DNA of 35,591 nt from Rhodospirillaceae bacterium (GCA_002690995.1 NZGS01000123.1:1-35591); one strand, 5' to 3'; counted from the stretch's first letter, positions 8,543 through 17,373 are shown. Program-made: numbers and translations. The notes: generated by a model from the letters alone, not told the origin.

Positions 8543-9037
8543 ATGATTTATGTTGGAATAGGTTCAAATTTAAGTTCGAAAGAATATTCAACGCCTTATC
8601 AAACGGTGTTATCTGCAATTAAACATTTCCCTAAGTTCGGTTTGAAAGTTTGTAAGCAGTCTGATTGGTATAAATCAGAGCCAGTCCCCGTTTCATCTCA
8701 GCCGTGGTTTATAAATGGTGTAGTAGAGATTTCGAGTACCAAAGGAGCTGCGTCTATCCTTAAAACTCTGCACTCAATTGAAGACCTCTTCGGTCGAAAA
8801 AGAAGTGAGTTGAATGCTGCCAGAACTTTGGACCTAGACTTATTGGACTACAAAGGAATGGTGGTAAAGGATAATCCAAATTTGATATTGCCGCATCCTA
8901 GAATTAACGAAAGAGCATTTGTGATTTTACCTCTACAGGATATTTGCCCAGAATGGCGATCCCCAATAACAAGACAAAAGTTGTCTGAGTTAGTAGAGCT
9001 TTTGCCGGAAGGCCAGAAAATAAAAAAAATAGATTGA
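8543..9037 (+). CDS. folK: 2-amino-4-hydroxy-6-hydroxymethyldihydropteridine diphosphokinase
   Basis: FolK (HPPK) transfers pyrophosphate from ATP to 6-hydroxymethyl-dihydropterin in folate synthesis. The 164-residue protein has the N-terminal YVGIGSNL, SQPWFINGVVEI, then the pterin/ATP-site signature RTLDLDLLDYKG with paired Asp residues for Mg2+, and LPHPRINERAFVILPLQDI. The ATG at 8543 gives the canonical MIYVGIGSNL start; a GTG two codons upstream at 8537 is possible. folP and folB are not adjacent. rpoZ follows after about 110 bases with its own likely promoter. Confidence 0.92.
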   Translation: MIYVGIGSNLSSKEYSTPYQTVLSAIKHFPKFGLKVCKQSDWYKSEPVPVSSQPWFINGVVEISSTKGAASILKTLHSIEDLFGRKRSELNAARTLDLDLLDYKGMVVKDNPNLILPHPRINERAFVILPLQDICPEWRSPITRQKLSELVELLPEGQKIKKID

Positions 9038-9080
9038 TAATAGAGTGAAGACCTAAACTTTAGTGTTGGAATCTTGGCTA

Positions 9081-9109
9081 TTGCCGAAACCCCTAGGGGG
9101 CCGTATAAA
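9081..9109 (+). promoter_or_regulatory. Candidate promoter of rpoZ-rsh
   Basis: TTGCCG at 9081-9086 and TATAAA at 9104-9109 are separated by 17 bases. The spacer contains the perfect 10-base palindrome CCCCTAGGGG at 9090-9099, a GC-rich island in AT-rich DNA. The predicted start is about 30 bases before the rpoZ ATG. Confidence 0.5.
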
Positions 9110-9146
9110 GGACGTAAAATGAAATTTGTTGGGATTGGTTTCAGGC

Positions 9147-9584
9147 ATGGCGCGAGTAACAGTGGAAGATTGTATAGAGAAGATTTCAAATAGGTTTGAT
9201 CTAGTAATGGTAGCAGCGCGGAGATCGAGGGACGTTGCTTCCGGTGCAGAGATAAATGTAGAAAGAGATAATGATAAAAACCCAGTAGTTGCTCTGCGCG
9301 AGATCGCGGAGGAAAAGATTATTGTTGAAGATATACAAGAGTCCTTGGTGAAAGGTTTGCAAAGGCACGTTGAAATAGATGAGCCTGAAGAAGATGATGT
9401 TGACTCAGAAGAGAACGAACAGCACAAGTTTATAGCCGGTGCTTTAGATGTTTCAGGTTCTGCCGAGACGTCCTACGGAACAAAAACTGCAGATGACATG
9501 GGTATGCAAATTCATGAGGGCTCAGCAGTGACAGGACAAGTTTTTGAAGACGTAGACGAAGCAACGTTGGAAGATGAAACTTAA
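9147..9584 (+). CDS. rpoZ: DNA-directed RNA polymerase omega subunit
   Basis: Omega helps fold and dock the beta-prime subunit of RNA polymerase. The core is plain: [28 protein letters not shown], then [14 protein letters not shown]. The frame is open from 9126, but the ATG at 9147 gives the universal MARVTVEDC start. The protein is 145 residues because the roughly 70-residue core is followed by a long, strongly acidic tail ([14 protein letters not shown] and a DEATLEDET end). Extended omega tails are common in Alphaproteobacteria; their role is not known to me. The rsh gene follows 76 bases later, the usual order in the class. The gap holds an AT-rich inverted repeat of 9 bp arms at 9590-9609. 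Confidence 0.93.
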   Translation: MARVTVEDCIEKISNRFDLVMVAARRSRDVASGAEINVERDNDKNPVVALREIAEEKIIVEDIQESLVKGLQRHVEIDEPEEDDVDSEENEQHKFIAGALDVSGSAETSYGTKTADDMGMQIHEGSAVTGQVFEDVDEATLEDET

Positions 9585-9589
9585 TAGGT

Positions 9590-9609
9590 CAATTTTTTCC
9601 AAAAAATTG
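9590..9609. repeat. AT-rich inverted repeat between rpoZ and rsh
   Basis: CAATTTTTT at 9590-9598 and AAAAAATTG at 9601-9609 are exact reverse complements, separated by CC. The stem is almost pure A-T and followed by no T-run. It may be a weak hairpin or simply a flexible AT stretch ahead of rsh. Confidence 0.3.
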
Positions 9610-9660
9610 GTTATATGTTATAGTTGTCCGGGATGTTATTGATCCGTCGGAGCGTTAAAA

Positions 9661-11796
9661 GTGATCAGACAGTACGAATTGGTGGAACGAGTAAAATCTT
9701 ATGATACGGCCGCCAACGAGGATGCTTTAAACAAAGCCTATGTTTTTTCAATGAAGGCGCACGGATCTCAGAGACGAGCCTCTGGCGATCCTTACTTCTC
9801 TCACCCCCTCGAGGTCGCAGGCATTTTAACAAAAATGCGATTAGACCACTACACTATCATAACAGCCTTACTTCACGACACTGTGGAAGACACAAATGTG
9901 ACGGTAGAAGAGATAAGCAGGATGTTTGGAAAAGAGATAGCAAGTCTGGTAGATGGTGTGACAAAATTAAGTCGTATTGACCTAGTCTCTGATAACAGAA
10001 AACAAGCGGAAAATTTTCGAAAATTAGTAATAGCTATGTCGGATGACATACGCGTGCTGTTGGTTAAATTAGCGGACCGTTTGCATAATATGCGGACACT
10101 TCACTTCATTTCTGACAAAGAAAAACGTAGACGAATAGCTTTTGAGACAATGGATATCTATTCACCATTGGCAGAACGAATTGGGATACATGAGCTCAAG
10201 GATGAGTTGGAGTTTCTCGCCTTTAAAGAACTCAATGAAGATGCTTTCGAAACTGTTACGTCGAGGCTCGATGTTTTAGTCAGAGAGGGAAGCAATACTA
10301 TCAAGTATATCGAAAATGAGTTATTAGAAAAGTGCCATGAAGGTAGTATAGAAGTTGAGATCTCTGGACGTGCGAAATCTCCTTATTCTGTATGGCAGAA
10401 AATGCAGCGAAAAAGTGTTAATATCGAGCAACTCTCAGATATCGTTGCCTTTCGACTACTTGTTGAAAATAAAATGGATTGTTATAAACTTTTAGGTTTA
10501 CTTCACACTTCCTACCCTGTTCTGCCTGGTAGATTTAAAGACTACATAAGCACTCCAAAACCCAATGGTTATCAATCTCTTCATACAGGTATAATTGGAC
10601 CAAAACGGCATCGAATTGAAATTCAAATACGAACGCACTCAATGCACGAGATAGCGGAATTAGGAGTGGCGGCTCACTGGAGCTACAAACACGGGAAATC
10701 AATTACAACAGAAGGGAAGCAATATCGCTGGCTTAGGGAACTGTTAGAAATTCTTGATCAAGCATCCGATCCGGAAGAATTTTTGGAGCATACCCGGCTT
10801 GAGATGTATCAAGACCAAGTTTTTGCTTTTACTCCAAAAGGTGAGCTTATAGCCCTTCCAAGAGGTGCTAACCCAGTTGATTTTGCTTACGCTGTTCACT
10901 CGGAGGTTGGAGATACATGTGTTGCGGCGAGAATAAATGGGCGTTTGCGTCCTTTAAATACGCAACTTGAAAATGGTGACCAAGTATTGATAGAAACTTC
11001 AAAAAATGCATCGCCATCACCCCTTTGGGAAAAATTTGTAGTTACGGGTAAAGCTAAGGCTTCAATACGACGATTTGTAAGAAATGAGCGTTACGAACAA
11101 TTTTGCGATCTTGGGAAAGCTATATTTCAAAAAACCTTAAAGAAGATGAGCATAAGATATTCTCAAAAATTGCTTTTAAAAATTATGGAAGAACTTAAAT
11201 ACGAGAAGGTTGAGGACGTTTTGGCCGCAATTGGAGAAGGAGAAGTATCAACCGAGGAAATAGTAAAAGTTATTACTCCAGAAAATAAGTCTTCAATAAG
11301 TTTCAACACAAGTAACGTGGTTGATTTCAATGATAAAAAACAAAACAATTCGATCCCATTAAAGGGATTAATACCAGGAATGGCCTTTCATTATGCACAT
11401 TGTTGCCATCCCCTTCCAGGTGAGAAAATTGTTGGTATAACGTCGACAGGCAAAGGTGTAACCATACACACCATAGATTGTGAGACGCTTGAAGGGTTTA
11501 AAGCAATGCCTGAACGTTGGTTGGATGTATCTTGGGACGTTAATGCCAATTCGCCTAAGCAAATAGGAAGGCTTGGTGTGGTATTGGAAAATGAGCCGGG
11601 TAGCTTGGGGAGCCTTACGTCAATAATTGGTAAGAGTGGAGGAAATATCATCAATTTAAAGATTATTACCAGAGCGATAGATTTTTTCGAAATGCAGATA
11701 GATGTTGAGGTTAATGATATAAAGCATTTAAGAAATATAATAGGTGCGTTAAGAGCTACGCCTGTTATAACGTCGGTTGAGAGAGCCAGAGGTTGA
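9661..11796 (+). CDS. spoT: Bifunctional (p)ppGpp synthetase/hydrolase (RelA/SpoT, Rsh)
   Basis: The single long RSH enzyme typical of Alphaproteobacteria, making and degrading (p)ppGpp in response to starvation. Its 711 residues carry the hydrolase HD domain (FSHPLEVAGIL with His48, and LLHDTVEDT with His72-Asp73), then the synthetase domain (GRAKSPYSVWQKM, SDIVAFRLLV, and PNGYQSLHTGIIGP). Residues 291-294 are RFKD, the RxKD form found in bifunctional Rel/SpoT enzymes; RelA-only synthetases have ExDD. After IEIQIRTHSMHEIAELGVAA come the TGS domain (VFAFTPKGELIALPRGANP), the Cys-rich segment YAHCCHPLPGEKI and a C-terminal ACT domain. The start is GTG with GGAG upstream. It follows rpoZ, probably in one transcript, and precedes pdxJ by 113 bases. 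In Rhizobiales the same gene is called rsh. Confidence 0.95.
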   Translation: MIRQYELVERVKSYDTAANEDALNKAYVFSMKAHGSQRRASGDPYFSHPLEVAGILTKMRLDHYTIITALLHDTVEDTNVTVEEISRMFGKEIASLVDGVTKLSRIDLVSDNRKQAENFRKLVIAMSDDIRVLLVKLADRLHNMRTLHFISDKEKRRRIAFETMDIYSPLAERIGIHELKDELEFLAFKELNEDAFETVTSRLDVLVREGSNTIKYIENELLEKCHEGSIEVEISGRAKSPYSVWQKMQRKSVNIEQLSDIVAFRLLVENKMDCYKLLGLLHTSYPVLPGRFKDYISTPKPNGYQSLHTGIIGPKRHRIEIQIRTHSMHEIAELGVAAHWSYKHGKSITTEGKQYRWLRELLEILDQASDPEEFLEHTRLEMYQDQVFAFTPKGELIALPRGANPVDFAYAVHSEVGDTCVAARINGRLRPLNTQLENGDQVLIETSKNASPSPLWEKFVVTGKAKASIRRFVRNERYEQFCDLGKAIFQKTLKKMSIRYSQKLLLKIMEELKYEKVEDVLAAIGEGEVSTEEIVKVITPENKSSISFNTSNVVDFNDKKQNNSIPLKGLIPGMAFHYAHCCHPLPGEKIVGITSTGKGVTIHTIDCETLEGFKAMPERWLDVSWDVNANSPKQIGRLGVVLENEPGSLGSLTSIIGKSGGNIINLKIITRAIDFFEMQIDVEVNDIKHLRNIIGALRATPVITSVERARG

Positions 11797-11909
11797 TTTG
11801 ACTAAGTGTCTTTAAGATAGCATTTAGTAGTCAGTTGTTTGTAGGTCACAACAGTAACAATCTTTCAACTATAAAGTCTAAAACACTAAAACGAAATTGG
11901 GGCGTATTT

Positions 11910-12647
11910 ATGGATCCTATTAGACTAGGGGTAAACATAGATCATGTAGCTACGTTGCGAAACGCAAGAGGCGGAAGCTTCCCTGATCCAATAGAAGCTG
12001 CGAAAATTGCGAAAAAATCTGGTGCTGACGGCATTACCGCGCATTTGCGGGAAGATCGTAGGCACATAAAAGACGATGATATTAATCGATTAGTAAACGA
12101 AGTCGACCTGCCATTAAATTTTGAGATGGCTGCAACAAAAGAGATGTTGAATATCGCATCTATTTTTAAGCCGCATTCGGCTTGCATCGTTCCGGAAAAG
12201 CGTGAGGAAATAACAACAGAAGGTGGACTGGATGTAGTTGGACAATCAGACCGTCTTCGTGAGATATGTAATGAACTTACTAATATGGGAAGCCGAGTAT
12301 CGCTTTTTATAGAGGCTGATGAAGCACAGATAATGGCTGCAGCAGAACTAGGCGTTCCTGTCATAGAAATCCATGCTGGGGCATACTCTGATTCTAACCC
12401 TGAGGATAGCTTCGCTGAATTAGATAAAATAAAAAATGGAATTAAAATAGCTACAAACATTGGACTGGAATGCCATGTTGGGCATGGCTTAAATTACCAG
12501 AATGTAGAAAAAATAGCAGAACTGAGAGATGTCGCAGAGTTAAATATTGGTCACTTTTTGATTGCGGAAGCTGTATTTAGTGGCTTGGGTAATAGTGTTA
12601 AGAGAATGCGTGAACTCATAGACAATGCGCGAGTTCAACAGGAATAA
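11910..12647 (+). CDS. pdxJ: Pyridoxine 5'-phosphate synthase
   Basis: PdxJ condenses 3-amino-2-oxopropyl phosphate with deoxyxylulose 5-phosphate to form pyridoxine 5'-phosphate, completing the ring in DXP-dependent vitamin B6 synthesis. The 245-residue TIM barrel shows LGVNIDHVATLRNARGG at the start, DGITAHLREDRRHI, LNFEMAAT, IEIHAGAYS and the phosphate-loop regions CHVGHGLNYQN and LNIGHFLIAEAVFSGL. The longer frame from 11835 adds 25 residues unlike the family, so the ATG at 11910 is preferred. acpS follows after 29 bases, as is usual in the class. Confidence 0.96.
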   Translation: MDPIRLGVNIDHVATLRNARGGSFPDPIEAAKIAKKSGADGITAHLREDRRHIKDDDINRLVNEVDLPLNFEMAATKEMLNIASIFKPHSACIVPEKREEITTEGGLDVVGQSDRLREICNELTNMGSRVSLFIEADEAQIMAAAELGVPVIEIHAGAYSDSNPEDSFAELDKIKNGIKIATNIGLECHVGHGLNYQNVEKIAELRDVAELNIGHFLIAEAVFSGLGNSVKRMRELIDNARVQQE

Positions 12648-12676
12648 TTGGTCAAGTAAACTTTAAAAGGTCAAAT

Positions 12677-13096
12677 ATGATTCTGGGCATTGGAAATGAC
12701 ATTGTTAGTATCGAGCGTATTGAAAATCTTTTGGATAAGTTTGGTGAAAGATTTATAAAAAAAGTTTTCACTAAAGAGGAGGGAACGCGATCGTTGAAAA
12801 ATTTAAAACCAGCGGCTTCTTTGGCAAAACGTTTTGCTGCTAAAGAGGCTGCATGGAAAGCTCTTGGAGATGAAAAACAGATTGGAATTAACTGGAAAGA
12901 TATGGAGGTGCGGAATAATAAATCAGGCAAGCCATTTCTAGAGTTGACAGGCAAGGCCGCTGAACAGCTCAAAAAATTGACACCAGAAAATATGGTTGCT
13001 CGCATTGATTTATCGTTATCAGACGAACTATTGTATGCTCAAGCCTTTGTGATAATTTCTGCTCAAAATGAGCAAAACAACTCTCCAAGACAGTAA
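12677..13096 (+). CDS. acpS: Holo-[acyl-carrier-protein] synthase
   Basis: AcpS transfers the 4'-phosphopantetheine arm of CoA to acyl carrier protein. It has 139 residues, with GIGNDIVSIERIE at the N-terminus (the Asp binds Mg2+) and RFAAKEAAWKALG in the middle (the second metal ligand Glu and CoA-binding Lys). WKDMEVRNNKSGKPFLEL and ARIDLSLSDELLYAQAFVI close the fold. It sits between pdxJ and lepB. The 134-base gap to lepB contains a 14-base AT palindrome at 13106-13119, so lepB may have its own promoter. Confidence 0.94.
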   Translation: MILGIGNDIVSIERIENLLDKFGERFIKKVFTKEEGTRSLKNLKPAASLAKRFAAKEAAWKALGDEKQIGINWKDMEVRNNKSGKPFLELTGKAAEQLKKLTPENMVARIDLSLSDELLYAQAFVIISAQNEQNNSPRQ

Positions 13097-13230
13097 TCAA
13101 AATTCGATTTTTAAAAATCTATCTGGATCTCTTGAAAATTTTTTCAGCACTAAAAGAGGGCAACGGTATCAGAGTTCACCCATATTCATTAGCAACATTA
13201 GTTAAAACCCTTAAAGAGATAAAATTATAA

Positions 13231-13971
13231 ATGACAGAAAAAAAACCGAATGGTATTTGGGAGCTGGCCAAAACCGTAGTTTGGGCAGTTCTTATAGCCA
13301 CTGTGGTCAGAACGACCTCATATGAGCCATTTAATATTCCTTCTGGATCGATGATCCCGACGCTTCTTGTTGGAGATTACTTGTTTGTATCAAAGTTTTC
13401 TTATGGTTACAGTCGTTATTCACTACCTTTCTCACCGCCACTAATATCGGAGAGAATTTTCCCTTCTCAGCCTAAGAGAGGAGACGTGGCCGTTTTTCGA
13501 AAGCCAACCGATACAGATGTAGATTACATTAAGAGGGTGATCGGCTTGCCAGGCGACAAAATTCAGATTAAAAACGGATTGCTGTTTATTAACGGTAAAA
13601 TGGTGGAGCGCAGGCGCATTAATGGCATGCCAAGAATAGATCCGTTTGGCCGAAAAATTTTTGTACCGCAATTTGTTGAGACACTTCCCAATGGTCGATC
13701 ATATGAGATTTTGGAAGTCTTAGGTGATAATGGGGGTGCAGATAATACCAGAGTGTTTTCAGTTCCTCAGGGGCACTTTTTCATGATGGGCGACAATAGA
13801 GATAATTCGGTGGATAGTAGAGATCCGTCAGTTGGATTTGTTCCCTTTCGAAATTTTATAGGACAGGCGGAGTTAATATTCTGGTCATGGGATAAAAAAT
13901 GGTCGTGGTGGCAGGTATGGAATTGGTATAAGGCTGTTCGTTTCAAAAGAGTTTTCGGTGATATCCGTTGA
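13231..13971 (+). CDS. lepB: Signal peptidase I
   Basis: An inner-membrane serine protease that removes signal peptides from exported proteins. The 246-residue protein has one N-terminal membrane segment (about residues 11-28), then the catalytic Ser40 in NIPSGSMIPTLLVGD and the general base Lys101 in DYIKRVIGLPGD. The box E motif GDNRDNSVDSRDP is intact. Its periplasmic domain is of the short alphaproteobacterial size. The stop overlaps the TTG start of rnc, indicating coupled translation. The last codons contain the second copy of a 20-base repeat also found before the thiolase gene. Confidence 0.95.
   Translation: MTEKKPNGIWELAKTVVWAVLIATVVRTTSYEPFNIPSGSMIPTLLVGDYLFVSKFSYGYSRYSLPFSPPLISERIFPSQPKRGDVAVFRKPTDTDVDYIKRVIGLPGDKIQIKNGLLFINGKMVERRRINGMPRIDPFGRKIFVPQFVETLPNGRSYEILEVLGDNGGADNTRVFSVPQGHFFMMGDNRDNSVDSRDPSVGFVPFRNFIGQAELIFWSWDKKWSWWQVWNWYKAVRFKRVFGDIR
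13939..13958 (+). repeat. 20-base exact direct repeat, copy 2
   Basis: Identical to 1394-1413. Here it lies in the lepB coding region (encoding part of FKRVFGD), ending 10 bases before the rnc start. A shorter 13-base version, CAAAAGAGTTTTC, is at 16169-16181 in recO, which could be chance. Confidence 0.6.
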
Positions 13972-14660
13972 ATAATGATATCTTTAAGCTAAAAGAACTG
14001 GAAACGCTCGTTGGGCATCGCTTTAACGATCCTAATGTCCTAAAGCAAGCTCTTACTCATGCCAGTTTAGAGCGTTCTTCTTGGAATGTTTACGAGCGAT
14101 TGGAGTTTCTCGGCGATAGGGTTTTAGGTTTAGTCGTCTCAGAGACTCTATTGAAAAGATTTCCAAACGAAAGAGAAGGTCAGATTTCTAGGCGTTATGC
14201 TAATTTAGTTAAGAGAGATTCCCTAGCAGTTGTCGCTCGTAAAATAAAATTTGGGAATTATCTGCTAATTTCCACTGGTGAGGAAGCTGCGGGTGCAAGA
14301 GAGAGCGTAACAATCCTCTCCGATGCATTAGAGGCGGTAATTGGTGCACTTTATTGGGATGGTGGGCTTAAAGTCGCTAGACAATTTATACTGGAGCATT
14401 GGGAACCATTACTGGCATTGGACGAAGAACCCCCGGTAGATTCAAAAACAGCCTTGCAGGAATGGGCGCAACGCCGAAAATATGCGCTCCCTGAGTATAA
14501 GGTTGTATCGCAGGAAGGACCTGCGCACTCTCCAAAATTTTTGATTGAGGTATGTTTGGGAAAATTTGAGCCGAAAAAAGGGTACGGAACTTCGAAACGG
14601 CAGGCCGAGCAGATGGCGGCTAAATCTCTTCTAGATGAAGTGATAAAAGGACAAGAATGA
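13968..14660 (+). CDS. rnc: Ribonuclease III
   Basis: A double-stranded-RNA endonuclease for rRNA processing and turnover of structured RNAs. The 230 residues hold the RNase III domain with the signature YERLEFLGDRVLGL (catalytic Glu43, Glu46, Asp50) and the second acidic cluster in ILSDALEAVIGALYWDGG. A dsRNA-binding domain follows from about residue 155 (DSKTALQEWAQRRKYALPEY to the end, with the basic loop GTSKRQAEQMAAKSLL). The start is a TTG overlapping the lepB stop by three bases; no in-frame ATG lies nearby. It overlaps era by four bases (ATGA), so lepB-rnc-era form a coupled set. Confidence 0.95.
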   Translation: MNNDIFKLKELETLVGHRFNDPNVLKQALTHASLERSSWNVYERLEFLGDRVLGLVVSETLLKRFPNEREGQISRRYANLVKRDSLAVVARKIKFGNYLLISTGEEAAGARESVTILSDALEAVIGALYWDGGLKVARQFILEHWEPLLALDEEPPVDSKTALQEWAQRRKYALPEYKVVSQEGPAHSPKFLIEVCLGKFEPKKGYGTSKRQAEQMAAKSLLDEVIKGQE

Positions 14661-15559
14661 TAGAAGAGAAAAGAGCAGGCTTTATTGCGGTAATAGGGTC
14701 CCCTAACGCGGGAAAATCAACCTTAATAAACCACTTCATTGGTCAGAAAGTCACGATAGTAACGCGAAAAGTCCAAACAACGCGATCAGTTATTAGGGGC
14801 ATTTGCATCCATAAACAGTCTCAATTGGTTTTTTCTGATACGCCCGGAATATTCGAACCGAAACGCAGATTAGATAGAGCTATGGTGGAGGCAGCGTGGG
14901 GCAGCTCAAGTGACGCCGATATCATTCTCTATCTATACGATGCGCAAAAAAGTGGAATAGACAATGAAACCAATAAAATTCTTGATGAATTGGGGCAGTC
15001 AAGAAAGAAAAAAATTCTAGTGTTAAATAAGGTTGACCTTGTAGATAACAAAACCCTTTTGCCATTAATAAAAAATTTTGAAGCGATATGTTCTTTTGAT
15101 GCAACTTTCATTATATCTGCGCTCACCGGTGAAGGAAGTAAAGAAGTCCTCAGTTACTTGGCAAAAAACTTGCCAAAAGGACCATGGCTTTATCCCGAAG
15201 ACGAAATTACAGATCTACCTGCAAGGCTCTTGGCTGCAGAAATCACGAGAGAGCAAATATTCATGAGGTTACACCAGGAACTACCATATGCAACCACAGT
15301 AGAGACCGAAGAATGGACCGAGAGGGACGATGGCGCAATAGTTATAAATCAAATAATTTATTTGAAGAAAGCCGGGCATAAAAAAATTGTTATTGGTAAA
15401 AACGGTTCGATGATAAAGATGCTTGGTAAAGCAGCTCGAATAGAAATAGAAGAAATATTAGAGCGGCCAGTTCACTTATTTTTATTTGTGAAAGTTAGGG
15501 AGAAATGGATGGATGATCCCGATCGATATAAAATTTGGGGGCTCAATCCAAATGCATAA
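14657..15559 (+). CDS. era: GTPase Era
   Basis: An essential GTPase that binds the 3' end of 16S rRNA and assists 30S assembly. In 300 residues it has G1 GSPNAGKST, the switch region VQTTRSVIRG, G3 DTPGIFEPKRRLDRAMV, G4 NKVDLV and the C-terminal KH domain with VIGKNGSMIKMLGKAARIEIE. The ATG overlaps the end of rnc by four bases. recO starts five bases after the stop. Nothing unusual was seen. Confidence 0.96.
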   Translation: MIEEKRAGFIAVIGSPNAGKSTLINHFIGQKVTIVTRKVQTTRSVIRGICIHKQSQLVFSDTPGIFEPKRRLDRAMVEAAWGSSSDADIILYLYDAQKSGIDNETNKILDELGQSRKKKILVLNKVDLVDNKTLLPLIKNFEAICSFDATFIISALTGEGSKEVLSYLAKNLPKGPWLYPEDEITDLPARLLAAEITREQIFMRLHQELPYATTVETEEWTERDDGAIVINQIIYLKKAGHKKIVIGKNGSMIKMLGKAARIEIEEILERPVHLFLFVKVREKWMDDPDRYKIWGLNPNA

Positions 15560-15564
15560 TCAGA

Positions 15565-16302
15565 ATGATTAATTGGGAAGACGAAGCGATAATATTAAAG
15601 GTAACGGCCTTCGGCGAGAGCGCTGCTATCGTAAACATATTTACGGAAAAAAATGGCAAGTACGCCGGATTAGTCCGGGGCGCTAAATCACAGGCTATGC
15701 GTAGCTTGTTGCAAATTGGAAATAAAGTCAAGGCAACTTGGCGGGCTCGTTTGTCAGAACATTTGGGTACATTCAAACTCGAGCCAATTAAAAGTATAGC
15801 AACTAACTTTTTTGATGACCCCTTAAAACTTTTAGGTCTTACATCAGCTGTAGCTATAATTGATCAAGCCTTGCCAGATCGCGAGCCGGCTGCGGAAGTT
15901 TGGCATGGACTTTTAGCATTGCTAGACACAATAACTGACTACGATGAGTATATATGGCTTGCTGCTTACATTCGCTGGGAAATAGGCTTTCTAGGAGAGA
16001 CTGGGTTTAAACTGGGGCTCGATAAATGCGTCGTGACTGGGGATGTTGAGGATTTGTCTTTTGTAAGTCCAAAAAGTGGTTGCGCTGTAAGTGACGTGGC
16101 CGGCGAGCAGTATCGAGACAAACTCTTGCCGTTGCCCTCATTCTTGACATCAAAAGGCTTCAAGGCGCCAAAAGAGTTTTCAGAAGGTTTGCAACTGACA
16201 GAGTACTTCTTTAAACGACATGTTTTTGGCGTATACAACAAGCCAGTTCCCTCACCTCGGCAGCGACTTTTTGAACGTGTGGAAATGTTGAACGCCGATT
16301 GA
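15565..16302 (+). CDS. recO: DNA repair protein RecO
   Basis: RecO binds ssDNA and SSB and loads RecA on gaps with RecF and RecR. The 245-residue protein starts MINWEDEAIILKV, continues with the OB-fold stretch TEKNGKYAGLVRGAKS, and has the central helical part with LDKCVVTGDVEDLSFVSPKSGCAV. The last segment is a reduced version of the zinc-binding region seen in other RecO proteins. The ATG at 15565 is preferred over an upstream in-frame ATG that overlaps era. It ends the conserved core block; the next gene is convergent. Confidence 0.92.
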   Translation: MINWEDEAIILKVTAFGESAAIVNIFTEKNGKYAGLVRGAKSQAMRSLLQIGNKVKATWRARLSEHLGTFKLEPIKSIATNFFDDPLKLLGLTSAVAIIDQALPDREPAAEVWHGLLALLDTITDYDEYIWLAAYIRWEIGFLGETGFKLGLDKCVVTGDVEDLSFVSPKSGCAVSDVAGEQYRDKLLPLPSFLTSKGFKAPKEFSEGLQLTEYFFKRHVFGVYNKPVPSPRQRLFERVEMLNAD

Positions 16303-16341
16303 GGCCCTCCGAAACAACATAAAATTAACTCATGTAGGTAT

Positions 16342-17373
16342 TTAAAGGGTTGGTTTCGCGTCGACTTTTCTTAATTCTGGTATTAATTCTTTTGATATAA
16401 GTTCCATACTCCCTAAAGAGAGATCACGAGGCATTCCAACCCAATGTGTTCGGATAATGAGATGGTTCATTCCAAATTCTTCCCAATAAGGCCGGAGTTC
16501 TTCATAACATTCCTCGGGTGATCCAAGAATAAACCTTCCCTTGATCAAGTCTTCTAGTTCTTGGTCAAAGCTTTCATTTTCGGGCATTACTTTATCTTGT
16601 CCCCACTTTGCGTAATCCTGATATTTTCCAAATAAATAAGATCCAGCGAGTTCTACAGCAGATTTCTTGTCTTTAGCACAAAAGATTTCTTTCATAATTG
16701 GAAGTTCTTTTGGAGCCGTTTTCCCGCAGTCTTTCAGTTCAGTGGTATAGATATGCATATGACGCCGAATAGTTTCGAGTTGTGAGTGTGGGTTAACAAA
16801 CCATGCGTCGGACATTCTCGCTGCTCTTTTTATTGCTCTATCATTGTTAGCTGCTAACCAAATTGGCGGCCGAGGCTTTTGAACTGGTCGAACATTCATA
16901 CGGATATTATTTAGGATGCAAGTTTCACTGTTATGTGTAACACTATCGTCCGTCCAAAGTTTTTGGACGAGTTCTAGATATTCTTCAAAACGTGCAACTC
17001 TTTTTCCTTTTGGCACAGCGAAAGCATCAAACTCAACATCTCTATATCCAAGACCAACTCCAAAAATTAGTTTTCCGCGTGATATAATATCAAGGCTAGC
17101 GACCGTTTCTGCCGTATAAACAGGATTATGCAGGTTCAGTAAAAGGATTCCCAAAGCAATATTCATATCCCCGGCTTCAGGTATCAGGCGTGCTAGAAAT
17201 GGAACCAATTGGAGTTGTTGATTGTTACCTTCATTTAAATAGTGTTGTCCCGATAACAGCGTATCCCAGCCAAAATCTCTAGCGTGGTGTACCATGGCAA
17301 TCTGGTCATCCAAAGCTGCGATCATGTCAGTCTCTAAAAATTGTTGATTTGTTAGAAAAAGTCCAACTTTCAT
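16342..17373 (-). CDS. LLM class flavin-dependent oxidoreductase
   Basis: A 343-residue bacterial-luciferase-like TIM-barrel enzyme using reduced FMN or F420. Family marks are SGQHYLNEG near residue 60, GILLLNLHNPVYTAETVASLDIISRGKLIFGVGLGYRD (read in pieces) in the flavin-binding part, RPVQKPRPPIWLAANNDRAIKRAARMSDAW, and LGSPEECYEEL near the C-terminus. Substrates in this family range widely, so no specific reaction is claimed. SD-like AGAGGA precedes the ATG. It diverges from the Rieske dioxygenase genes across 153 bases, which suggests a shared regulatory region and perhaps a shared pathway. A second member of the family is truncated at the right edge of the window. Confidence 0.85.
   Translation of the reverse strand: MKVGLFLTNQQFLETDMIAALDDQIAMVHHARDFGWDTLLSGQHYLNEGNNQQLQLVPFLARLIPEAGDMNIALGILLLNLHNPVYTAETVASLDIISRGKLIFGVGLGYRDVEFDAFAVPKGKRVARFEEYLELVQKLWTDDSVTHNSETCILNNIRMNVRPVQKPRPPIWLAANNDRAIKRAARMSDAWFVNPHSQLETIRRHMHIYTTELKDCGKTAPKELPIMKEIFCAKDKKSAVELAGSYLFGKYQDYAKWGQDKVMPENESFDQELEDLIKGRFILGSPEECYEELRPYWEEFGMNHLIIRTHWVGMPRDLSLGSMELISKELIPELRKVDAKPTL

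Noticed and set aside
11942-12460. Minus-strand open frame of 172 codons inside pdxJ
   Set aside because: Ser-rich shadow translation typical of the antisense of a real gene; pdxJ is certain.
13106-13119. 14-base palindrome GATTTTTAAAAATC before lepB
   Set aside because: Pure AT core, of a kind expected by chance in this AT-rich intergenic DNA; no promoter hexamers could be anchored to it.
16169-16181. Third copy of the 20-base repeat, in recO
   Set aside because: Only 13 bases match exactly, a length expected several times by chance in a window of this size.
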